Positions 35,175 to 42,610 of a stretch of DNA of 64,000 bases are shown here, one piece after another. The notes under the pieces were generated by a model. The model saw nothing but the letters and a program-made list of their open reading frames with translations. It was not told the DNA's origin and searched no databases. The position numbers and the translations under genes are program-made. The stretch's first letter is position 1; each line of letters begins with the position of its first letter. Source of the DNA: Ruminococcus sp. (GTDB lineage Bacteria; Bacillota; Clostridia; Oscillospirales; Ruminococcaceae); NCBI GenBank assembly GCA_029055625.1, contig JAIDCY010000148.1, forward strand, positions 49,856-113,855, in the 5' to 3' direction.

Positions 35175-37589
35175 ATGAAAAGAAAAGACGAACAAATTAT
35201 TGAAAAACCTGTAGCTGTCCGGATAGATACACCCGTTGATACCGGACTTTCTACCGGACAGGTCGCACAGCGTATGGCGGAGGGTTTTTATAATAAACCG
35301 GTAGAATCGCCGTCAAAGACGATAAAAGAAATAGTATCGGAAAATGTTTTCACGTATTTCAACTTTATATTCCTGATACTTGCGATACTCCTTGCGGTTA
35401 CCGGCTCATACAGGGATATGACGTTTATGCCTATTATTATCGCAAATACGCTTATAGGTATCGTACAGGAATTGCGTTCAAAAAAGACCCTCGACAAGCT
35501 GACAATGTTGCACGCTCCTGTAACTTCGGTAATACGTGACGGTCAGGAATTTCAGGTAAAATCGAGTGAACTGGTTCTTGACGATATAGCTATTTTCCGG
35601 GCAGGTAATCAGATCAGTGCGGATGCGGTAATAATCGACGGTAGCGTATCCGTCAACGAATCGCTTCTTACCGGTGAGGCGGACGAGATAATAAAATCTG
35701 CCGGTGATACGTTAATGTCGGGAAGTTTCGTCGTATCCGGAGCGTGTCGGGCTAAACTCGAAAAAGTAGGCAGTGATTCGTATATATCACAGCTGACGTT
35801 AAAAGCGAAAGTTTCACGTAAAGGCGAACAGTCGGAAATGATACGTTCGCTGAACAGTATACTTAAAATAGCCGGAATCATAATAATCCCGATAGGAATA
35901 ATAATGTTCTATCAGCAGTATTTTTTAAATCACATTTCCATGAAAGACAGTATACAATCTATGGTTGCGGCGATAATCGGCATGATTCCGGAGGGACTTT
36001 TTCTGATAGCAAGTACTACTCTTGCGATAAGTGCAATGAGGCTTGCAATGCGTAAAGTACTGGTGCATGATATGAAGTGTATCGAAACCCTCGCACGTGT
36101 TGATGTTTTGTGTGTAGACAAAACCGGTACGATAACGGAAAACAGAATGTCAGTCGCAGATGTGATACCGGTTACAAAAGACGTTTCCGACGGTGAAATT
36201 CACGGACTTCTCAGCGATTTCTCTTCCGCACAGGATTCCGATAACGAAACTATGGCATCACTTAAAAATTACTTCCGAACTCCGGCAGGCAGAAATGTAA
36301 CCGGCAGGACAGGATTTTCTTCAAGATATAAATATAGTAGTGTGACTTTTGAAAGTGGTTCGTATGTTCTCGGAGCTCCGGAATTTGTCATGAAAGAGAT
36401 ACTACCGCAACACAGAAAAATTATCGACGAAAACAGCAGAAAAGGTCATAGAGTGCTTGTGTTCGGACGTTACGGAGCAGTCCCCGACGGTAAGGCATTG
36501 ACGGCAGATTTCATACCGGTATGTTTTATCCTGATTTCAAACCCGATACGTGAAAATGCACCGGAAACATTTAAATTTTTTGCGGAGCAGGGCGTTGAAA
36601 TAAAAGTAATATCCGGAGATAATCCGGTGACAGTTTTGGAGGTTGCGAAAAGTGCAGGTATAGCAGATGCGGAAAATTACGTAGATGCCACGACGTTGAC
36701 TAACGATACCGCCATATATAACGCCGTCCAGCAGTACACGGTATTCGGACGTGTAACGCCGGAACAGAAAAGAAAATTTGTAAAGGCTCTCAAACTACAG
36801 GGACGGACGGTTGCGATGACCGGTGACGGTGTAAATGACGTACTCGCCCTGAAAGATGCGGACTGTTCCGTAGCGATGGCATCCGGTAGCGAATCGGCGG
36901 TACAGGTTTCTCAACTCGTACTGCTTGAATCGGATTTCTCAAAAATGCCGGACGTTGTAATGGAGGGCAGACGAGTAGTAAACAATCTGGAACGTTCGGG
37001 AAGTCTGTTTCTCGTAAAGAATATATTTTCGCTGATAATGTCGATACTGACGTTATGTTTCGGTATAGCGTATCCGCTGAAACCGTCGCAGATTTCACTG
37101 ATAAGCCTTTTTACTATCGGATTACCTGCATTTATACTGTCGCAGATGCCCGATAAAGACATAATACGAGGCAAGTTCATGACAAACGTCTTACTGAAAG
37201 CGTGTCCGGCAGGGATAACGGATACTATAATAGTAGCATTTATGGTATTTTTCGGCAATGCCTATAACGTAAATCAGGTAGATATTACTACCGCCTCGAC
37301 GATACTTCTTTGTGTAGTCGGATTAATGATACTGTTTGAAATAAGCCGTCCCATGAACGTATATAAGATGTCACTATGGATAGTGTGCCTGATAGGTCTT
37401 GTATTCTGTATGATTTTCCTGAGCGAATTTTTCGGAATTGAAGGAATGTCTACAAAAGCGATACTTTTATGTCTGAACTTCTCGATAATTGCAGAACCTT
37501 TTATGCGTTATCTGACGTTACTTTTCAACAAGATTAAGGAACTGTTTACAAAAAGTTACGACAATACGAAAAAAGAAATAGAACTTTAA
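35175..37589 (+). CDS. P-type cation ATPase (CtpE-like)
   Basis: 804 aa. Actuator motif LTGEADE, phosphorylation site DKTGT at about D315, nucleotide domain, hinge TGDGVNDVLALKDAD. The fourth membrane helix carries MIPEGLFL, the PEG type of Ca2+-handling P2 and CtpE-like pumps rather than the CPC of copper pumps. No N-terminal metal domain. About ten membrane helices. Overall length and layout recall Mycobacterium CtpE and streptococcal homologues, which move Ca2+, but the ion here is not proven. ATG 35175 was preferred to GTG 35169, which is too close to AAAGG. Confidence 0.92.
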   Translation: MKRKDEQIIEKPVAVRIDTPVDTGLSTGQVAQRMAEGFYNKPVESPSKTIKEIVSENVFTYFNFIFLILAILLAVTGSYRDMTFMPIIIANTLIGIVQELRSKKTLDKLTMLHAPVTSVIRDGQEFQVKSSELVLDDIAIFRAGNQISADAVIIDGSVSVNESLLTGEADEIIKSAGDTLMSGSFVVSGACRAKLEKVGSDSYISQLTLKAKVSRKGEQSEMIRSLNSILKIAGIIIIPIGIIMFYQQYFLNHISMKDSIQSMVAAIIGMIPEGLFLIASTTLAISAMRLAMRKVLVHDMKCIETLARVDVLCVDKTGTITENRMSVADVIPVTKDVSDGEIHGLLSDFSSAQDSDNETMASLKNYFRTPAGRNVTGRTGFSSRYKYSSVTFESGSYVLGAPEFVMKEILPQHRKIIDENSRKGHRVLVFGRYGAVPDGKALTADFIPVCFILISNPIRENAPETFKFFAEQGVEIKVISGDNPVTVLEVAKSAGIADAENYVDATTLTNDTAIYNAVQQYTVFGRVTPEQKRKFVKALKLQGRTVAMTGDGVNDVLALKDADCSVAMASGSESAVQVSQLVLLESDFSKMPDVVMEGRRVVNNLERSGSLFLVKNIFSLIMSILTLCFGIAYPLKPSQISLISLFTIGLPAFILSQMPDKDIIRGKFMTNVLLKACPAGITDTIIVAFMVFFGNAYNVNQVDITTASTILLCVVGLMILFEISRPMNVYKMSLWIVCLIGLVFCMIFLSEFFGIEGMSTKAILLCLNFSIIAEPFMRYLTLLFNKIKELFTKSYDNTKKEIEL

Positions 37590-37595
37590 AAAATC

Positions 37596-37610
37596 TCACA
37601 CGCAAAACGC
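37596..37610 (-). repeat. Terminator-associated 15-mer, copy 3
   Basis: On the minus strand GCGTTTTGCGTGTGA, directly after the T-tract of the terminator read in that direction; the following GATTTTTTA also matches copy 1. Confidence 0.6.
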
Positions 37611-37648
37611 AAAAAAAAGAGACTTGTTTAACAGGTCTCTTTTTTTCC
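37609..37648. terminator. Bidirectional intrinsic terminator
   Basis: An 11-bp stem AGAGACTTGTT/AACAGGTCTCT (one G-T pair) flanked by A8 on one side and T7 on the other, so it works both for the P-type ATPase (plus) and the bioY/DUF1284 operon (minus). The stop codon of the minus-strand DUF1284 gene lies inside the stem. Confidence 0.9.
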
Positions 37649-37990
37649 GCATATGTAAAACCATTGACAGTCTCCGCAAACCTCGTGAAGTCTGCCGGTA
37701 TTTATTATTTTTTCACGTACTGTTTTCTGTAAGTCTTTCCAGTGCATTTTACCGGATATTCCGCATATATCGATAACTTTTCCGTCGTAATAATCCGCTT
37801 TTTCCGCACAGCCTGTACACGGACATTTATTACATATTACGTCATGACCGGCAGTCAGTTCAATCAGCGGATTTTTCTGTAGATTTTCTATAATACGGGT
37901 CATATTTTCCGTAAATTCTTTACTGTAACCCTTTCCGACGTAAAAATTAATGCATAATATGTGATGCGGTCTGATTTTATATTCTGACAT
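37628..37990 (-). CDS. DUF1284-like cysteine-rich protein
   Basis: 120 aa. The N-terminal signature KIRPHHILCINF marks the DUF1284 family. Ten or more Cys follow, several in CxxC spacing (CNKCPCTGCAEK; CGDCQWFYICGKKETC), which suggests an iron-sulfur cluster or zinc sites. Its start overlaps the bioY stop region by 14 bp, so it is translationally coupled to bioY and presumably under the same biotin control. A biotin link is inferred from position only. Confidence 0.85.
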   Translation of the reverse strand: MSEYKIRPHHILCINFYVGKGYSKEFTENMTRIIENLQKNPLIELTAGHDVICNKCPCTGCAEKADYYDGKVIDICGISGKMHWKDLQKTVREKIINTGRLHEVCGDCQWFYICGKKETC

Positions 37991-38522
37991 ATTTTTTCAC
38001 CCTTCCCGAAACGATTAACGCAAGAACCAGTTTCAGAGCGTCGAAAAGAAGGTACGGTACTACACAGGCGGTCAGTCCGTAAATAAACGTACTCTTTGTG
38101 ACGTACATAAACCATAACGTCCCACACAGATAGCATAATATCATACCGGTTATCAGGGATATTACCTGTACGGTAAAATTTTTACCTATAAAATTTTCCA
38201 CCGACCAGTAGACGAGAGCGAGTAAAATAAATCCCCATATATAGCCACCGGAATACGATGTCAGGGCGGATATTCCCGCACTGAATCCGGAAAATACAGG
38301 CATACCTACCGCTCCGAGCAGGATATATACGAGTATTGCAAAGAACCCCTTTTTACCGCCTAAGATGTTCATAGTAGCGAAAACGCCGAAAGTCTGTAAC
38401 GTAAAGGGAATGGAAGTAGGTACGGAAATCCACGAACACACTGCAAGTATCGCCGAAAACATGGCGATTATGACCATTTCCCGGATACTGAATTTTTTTC
38501 GTGATACAACATTTTCTGACAT
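37977..38522 (-). CDS. bioY: Biotin transporter substrate-binding subunit BioY
   Basis: 181 aa with about six membrane helices. Family pattern ISVPTSIPFTLQTFGVF near the N-terminus and GAVGMPVFSGFSAG followed by SGGYIWGF. BioY captures biotin, alone or with an ECF energy-coupling module; no ecfAAT genes are adjacent. AGGAG site before the ATG, promoter and BirA-type operator directly upstream. Confidence 0.95.
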   Translation of the reverse strand: MSENVVSRKKFSIREMVIIAMFSAILAVCSWISVPTSIPFTLQTFGVFATMNILGGKKGFFAILVYILLGAVGMPVFSGFSAGISALTSYSGGYIWGFILLALVYWSVENFIGKNFTVQVISLITGMILCYLCGTLWFMYVTKSTFIYGLTACVVPYLLFDALKLVLALIVSGRVKKYVRI

Positions 38523-38552
38523 TTTAACAACTCCTTTTGTTTTTATGAAAAC

Positions 38553-38581
38553 ATTATATCACAGAAATTTCTGCTTGTCAA
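38553..38581 (-). promoter_or_regulatory. Promoter of bioY
   Basis: On the minus strand TTGACA, 17 bp, TATAAT. The -35 box lies within the left arm of the BirA-type operator, so repressor binding would block RNA polymerase. Confidence 0.85.
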
Positions 38582-38606
38582 CTGATTTCCGAAAAATAGT
38601 TGACAA
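38575..38606. promoter_or_regulatory. BirA-type biotin operator
   Basis: Perfect inverted repeat TTGTCAACT, 14 bp, AGTTGACAA. This matches the arms and spacing of known BirA operators (TTGTnAAC, 14-16 bp, GTTnACAA). It overlaps the bioY -35 box and abuts the stop codon of the upstream MocR gene. Biotin-bound BirA would repress biotin uptake here. Confidence 0.88.
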
Positions 38607-39689
38607 TTATTTTCCGGAAAATTTCCGGTGACGGATACGGTTGATATTGCGTTCAAAATCTCCGCTGTTGATCCAGTCGGCGAGGAAGTATTGTTCAAGA
38701 ACTGGTACGGTACAGGAATAGAACCCTACTTTTTCCCTGTACATCGGGAGCAGGCATTGAGGAAGTAACATATATCCGGCACGTATCGAGGGTGCGATAG
38801 TCTTTGAGAACGTATTTATATAAATCACTTTGCCTTCAGGACACATTGAGAAAAGAGTTTCCGGAGCTGTACCGGTCAGGATAAATTCGGAATCGTAATC
38901 GTCTTCTATTATGTAAGCGTTTCTGATTTCCGCCCACTCTATATATTTTTTGCGACGTCCGGCGGAAGTAGTAATGTTGCTCGGAAAGCTGTTGAAGGGC
39001 GTAACGTGCAGTACGGTAGCCGGAGTGCGTGCGAGTTCGTCCGGAATAATACCCTCGCTGTCCATGGAAAGCATATCGCATACCGCACCGTTGGCGTTAT
39101 ATACGGCTTTTATCTTCTCGTAAGACGGATTTTCAAGGGCTATAATGCGTTCACGTCCTAACATCTGTATGCATATTCCGTAAAGATATTCCGCCCCCGA
39201 ACCTATTATAACCTGCTCCGGAGTGACGTTAATGTTTCTGCTCCGTAAGAGGTACAGACTTATTGCCTCCCGGAGTTCCGGACAGCCGTTGTATTCAGAT
39301 TTCATAAGTACCCTCTCGCCGTAATCTGACAGCACTTTCCGCATACGTCCGGCGAAAGCGGTAAAAGAAACGTCCGGTTTTACTGATACACTTTCCGTAC
39401 TTTTTACCGTATATTTTCCGGTACTCATACCCGACGGAAAATTTCTTTCCGGACTGTATGTTACATAATGTCCGCTTCGTTCTCGTGATTCGCAGTAATC
39501 CTCATCACACAGTACTGAATAGGCGTGTTCTATCGTAACGGTACTTACTCCGCAATCGAGGGCAAGCGAACGTTTTGACGGTAATTTTGTACCATACGGA
39601 AACGCTCCGGAAATAATCCTGTTTCTGAGCGTATTGTAAATCTGCATATATACAGGTTCGGGACTTTTGAAATCAATCGGGATATTCAT
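38607..39689 (-). CDS. MocR-type regulator, C-terminally truncated
   Basis: 360 aa. N-terminal GntR-type winged helix (PVYMQIYNTLRNRI ... KLPSKRSLALDCGVS) joined to a class I aminotransferase domain with the PLP lysine in NTFSKTIAPSIRAGY. MocR proteins are usually about 450-480 aa. This one stops after NRIRHRKFSGK, where relatives continue with about 100 residues of the aminotransferase small domain. The stop is followed at once by the bioY operator. It may be a pseudogene or a shortened but working regulator. The ATG 39689 is used, 10 bases after AAGGAG; a GTG four codons upstream overlaps that site. Confidence 0.85.
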   Translation of the reverse strand: MNIPIDFKSPEPVYMQIYNTLRNRIISGAFPYGTKLPSKRSLALDCGVSTVTIEHAYSVLCDEDYCESRERSGHYVTYSPERNFPSGMSTGKYTVKSTESVSVKPDVSFTAFAGRMRKVLSDYGERVLMKSEYNGCPELREAISLYLLRSRNINVTPEQVIIGSGAEYLYGICIQMLGRERIIALENPSYEKIKAVYNANGAVCDMLSMDSEGIIPDELARTPATVLHVTPFNSFPSNITTSAGRRKKYIEWAEIRNAYIIEDDYDSEFILTGTAPETLFSMCPEGKVIYINTFSKTIAPSIRAGYMLLPQCLLPMYREKVGFYSCTVPVLEQYFLADWINSGDFERNINRIRHRKFSGK

Positions 39690-39712
39690 AAAAAAAATCA
39701 CTCCTTACGGAT

Positions 39713-39741
39713 ATTTTAACATATATTTATTATTATGTCAA
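39713..39741 (-). promoter_or_regulatory. Sigma-A-type promoter for MocR gene
   Basis: On the minus strand TTGACA, 17 bp, TAAAAT, just upstream of the MocR start. Confidence 0.75.
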
Positions 39742-39750
39742 ATCAAATAT

Positions 39751-39777
39751 CTCCCTGTAAAGTTATTTCACAGGGAG
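39751..39777 (-). terminator. Hairpin after anti-sigma gene
   Basis: Perfect stem CTCCCTGT/ACAGGGAG with an 11-nt loop, between the 39816 gene stop and the MocR promoter. The following minus-strand tract (ATATTTGATTT) is T-rich but not uniform. Confidence 0.6.
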
Positions 39778-39815
39778 ACTTTATAAGGAGGTTGAATATT
39801 GAAGATTTCTTTATA

Positions 39816-41264
39816 TCAGATACTGTAAAAGTGTTCCGTCACGCCGTTTGCCCATACGAAGTCAAACACCGATATTAAGGACTTACCGTTTACAGTTGCT
39901 TTTGCCGTTTCTCCGTTATCGAAGAAGAACATAATATCATTACCGTCCCGGTCGTAAGTGAACGTCACTTCCGGACTGTCGGCGATTTCGTAACTTCCGC
40001 TCCGTGTATTTTCGTGGAAAGTATATATTTTTTCATTATCCGTTCCGGAAGTCCGCCATATGCCCTCTATAGATACTTCAGGTTCTGCGAATACCGGCGT
40101 TTCCGTACTGAAAGTGTAAGTACCTTCAGGGAAAATTACGGCGAAATTTCCGGTATCAGTACTTCCGGAGACTGTACCTGTTTTCCAGCCGGTTTCATTG
40201 CCTGCATCACCATAAGAGAAATTGTTTTCCGTAAATGCATAACCCATAATTTTTTCCGTACCGGTTACAACGTTTCCGTATTTGTCGAAAGCGTATTCAG
40301 TAAGTGTGCCGTCGGGTCTGAACTCGAAGCCCATGTAATCGCCTGTACCGGCAATTTCCGCATAACGCATACCGTTTATATAAGTTTTCGGCGGTTCTGT
40401 AGTAACAGTAGTTGTTACCGGTAATGCTTCGGTAGAAGTTGTAGTGGTGGTTGTTGTAACCGAGGTAGTTGTAGTGGTTGTAGTGGTGGTGGTAGTTGTA
40501 GTGGTGGTTGTAGTCGTTGTCGTGATAGGTGGTTCAGTAACTTCTGTCTGTATTTCTTCGGGTTCGTTTTCAACCGTCTGTGCGTCGTCATATATAGTAG
40601 TTTCGGTAGTCGTGAAGATTTCCGTTACAGGCTGTATGGTAGTAGTGGTAGTAAGTACAGTTTCCGCTATAATTTCCTGTGATGCGGTGGTGGTGGTAGT
40701 CGTCATGCCGTATTGTATCGAGCCTTCATAGCCGTTCACGTTTGCATAGTCGAAACCACCGGCACGGTAGCCCTTATCTATATATGAACCCGATATTATT
40801 TCCGTAATCTGTTCAGGTTCTTCATATGAAGTTTCTATAAACTGCGGTGCGGATATATCAAAATCGCTGTCGTCATTCATGTTACGGTGTAGCAGTACAA
40901 CGCTTGATATACCTACAACCGCTATAAGCAGTACGGCTACTGAACCGGCGTATTTATGCCATGTAATACCTTTTTTGTAAGGTTCTGTACCGGAGACGGA
41001 TATTTCATCATTTGTTTCCGGATTCTGCGGAAATTCCGTATCTTCTTCCTCTTCTTCTCCGTAATCTTCCGGCAGTTCGTCGTAATCCTGTATGGGTTCA
41101 GCTTCTATGTCGTCGTCAGGAAATCCGCTTTTTCTCAGGGACTGTTTCAGAATACGTTTTTTGGAATTTTCGTCAAGAGCTTTATATTTTTCCGCTATTT
41201 CCTCAACGGTTTCATCGTCGAGACCGGTGAGATGTTCCATAAAATCTTTTTCGTTATCATTCAT
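39816..41264 (-). CDS. Anti-sigma-factor-like membrane protein with poly-Thr tract
   Basis: 482 aa. Cytoplasmic N-terminus of about 105 residues, highly acidic; one membrane helix (about 108-127, SVAVLLIAVVGISSVVLL). Outside is a long low-complexity region with several Thr runs, the longest about 20 residues. The C-terminus (about 300-482) is beta-rich with repeated G-x-W-x-T and Y-x-F patterns. The gene start overlaps the stop of the ECF sigma gene by 4 bases. A single-pass protein coupled to a sigma factor is the usual anti-sigma layout; no zinc-binding HxxxCxxC motif is present, so the role is inferred. Codons in the Thr tract are mixed ACN, not one repeated codon. Confidence 0.8.
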   Translation of the reverse strand: MNDNEKDFMEHLTGLDDETVEEIAEKYKALDENSKKRILKQSLRKSGFPDDDIEAEPIQDYDELPEDYGEEEEEDTEFPQNPETNDEISVSGTEPYKKGITWHKYAGSVAVLLIAVVGISSVVLLHRNMNDDSDFDISAPQFIETSYEEPEQITEIISGSYIDKGYRAGGFDYANVNGYEGSIQYGMTTTTTTASQEIIAETVLTTTTTIQPVTEIFTTTETTIYDDAQTVENEPEEIQTEVTEPPITTTTTTTTTTTTTTTTTTTTSVTTTTTTTSTEALPVTTTVTTEPPKTYINGMRYAEIAGTGDYMGFEFRPDGTLTEYAFDKYGNVVTGTEKIMGYAFTENNFSYGDAGNETGWKTGTVSGSTDTGNFAVIFPEGTYTFSTETPVFAEPEVSIEGIWRTSGTDNEKIYTFHENTRSGSYEIADSPEVTFTYDRDGNDIMFFFDNGETAKATVNGKSLISVFDFVWANGVTEHFYSI

Positions 41265-41824
41265 AAATATTCACCATTTTTTTCAAGTATTGCCTTTATT
41301 TTTTTTCTGGCACGTATGCTTCTTTTCTGTACCGCTCCTGCTGTCATACCAAGTCGACCGGCAACCTCGCTGACTTTCTGATTATAGAAATACTGATATA
41401 TCAATATAGAACTGTCAGGCTCACCGAGTGAGCGGACTATTTCCCATAATTTTCTGTGAAAGATGTTTTTTTCCGCATCTTCTTCAGTGTTTCCGGCGGA
41501 AATAAGAGTAATATTTTCCTCGTCGGTATCAAGTGAAATGTTATTATGATGTGCAAGCCGTCTGAAAGCGTCGATAGCCCTGTATTTCGCAATGGTACTT
41601 ATGTAAGTTTTCAGACTTCCGTTTTCTGCGGAGAATTTACCGGCATTCCGGATAAACTCAACCATAATATCGCTTATACAGTCTTCAATGTCCTCACGTG
41701 TACCGATACCGCTAAGCTTGTTGAGAACTATAGCATATACGAGGTTACCGTAATTTTCAATAAGATATTCATAAGCATCTCTCGGAGAACTTGACAATAA
41801 CTGTTCCCATTCGGAATCGCTCAT
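41261..41824 (-). CDS. ECF-type RNA polymerase sigma factor
   Basis: 187 aa. Region 2 (about 20-90) with IEDCISDIMVEFIRN and TYISTIAKYRAIDAFRR, a linker, and region 4 (about 125-180) with YFYNQKVSEVAGRLGMTAGAVQKRS, a helix-turn-helix for -35 recognition. Paired with the anti-sigma-like gene downstream and divergent from a second ECF pair across a 249-bp gap. Confidence 0.92.
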   Translation of the reverse strand: MSDSEWEQLLSSSPRDAYEYLIENYGNLVYAIVLNKLSGIGTREDIEDCISDIMVEFIRNAGKFSAENGSLKTYISTIAKYRAIDAFRRLAHHNNISLDTDEENITLISAGNTEEDAEKNIFHRKLWEIVRSLGEPDSSILIYQYFYNQKVSEVAGRLGMTAGAVQKRSIRARKKIKAILEKNGEYL

Positions 41825-42020
41825 TGCTTCACCCCTGTAAATTTTTTCATATTCCGTATTTTTATATATACATTCGTTGTACTAATCAAAAAAAGGACAT
41901 ACAAAAAATAATTTTATTTTTTTTATTTTCTGACCTGTATATTATTCTACCATGTTTTCGGGTATCATGACAACATAAAACAATAAGTTTACAAAAAGTT
42001 CATAATTTAACCGTCACAAA

Positions 42021-42048
42021 TTGACCGGAGCAGGTGTTATATTATACA
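42021..42048 (+). promoter_or_regulatory. Probable promoter of second ECF operon
   Basis: TTGACC, 16 bp, TATACA, about 26 bp before the sigma gene start. The spacer contains one GGAGCAGG word. Whether either sigma factor reads its own promoter cannot be told from one copy. Confidence 0.5.
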
Positions 42049-42073
42049 GGACGTCCGAAAGAGGTGAAGTTAT

Positions 42074-42610
42074 ATGACACAGGAAGATAATGACAAGATA
42101 AAACTACTTTATGAGATATACGAGCAACCTATGTATCGTATCGCATATGCGGTACTGAAAAATTCCGGACTGGCGGAAGATGCGGTATCAGATGCATTTG
42201 TGCGGATAATCGGCAGGCTGAACCGTATAAAAGACCCATACAGTGAGAAGACAAAGGCGTATATAGTTAAAATAATAAAAAGTACGTCTGTGAACATCTA
42301 CAGGAAAAACAAGCGGATTATAAACCGTGAGACCGTGATAGACGATAAAGTATTGCAGATTTCCGATGTTTCGCAGAATACGGAAGAGAATGTAATAGAA
42401 CGCATAGAGAATCAGAACAGAAGAAATTTATTCAATAAACTCGACAATACAGACCGTACTATAATAAATCTGCGGTACGGTAATGACATGACGTGGAAAG
42501 AAGTTGCGGAACGCACGGATATGACGGAATCGACAGTACGCAAGAGATTTGAACGTGCGAAGAAGAAATTACTAAGTATGAAAGGGGATATGTCTGATGA
42601 AAAATCATAG
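42074..42610 (+). CDS. ECF-type RNA polymerase sigma factor
   Basis: 178 aa. Region 2 with YRIAYAVLKNSGLAEDAVSDAF (in part) and TKAYIVKIIKSTSVNIYRKN, region 4 with INLRYGNDMTWKEVAERTDMTESTVRKR. Only distantly similar to the ECF factor at 41261. The anti-sigma-like gene overlaps its last 14 bases, so the two are coupled. Confidence 0.93.
   Translation: MTQEDNDKIKLLYEIYEQPMYRIAYAVLKNSGLAEDAVSDAFVRIIGRLNRIKDPYSEKTKAYIVKIIKSTSVNIYRKNKRIINRETVIDDKVLQISDVSQNTEENVIERIENQNRRNLFNKLDNTDRTIINLRYGNDMTWKEVAERTDMTESTVRKRFERAKKKLLSMKGDMSDEKS

Noticed and set aside
38624-38640. CCGGTGACGGATA in the MocR gene as a copy of the 46.5-kb repeat
   Set aside because: Only about 13 bp match and they encode the conserved RIRHR helix of MocR, so coding constraint explains them.
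40444-40731. Val-rich plus-strand open frame opposite the anti-sigma-like gene
   Set aside because: It is the antisense reading of the Thr-codon tract (GTN from ACN) and has no start signal.
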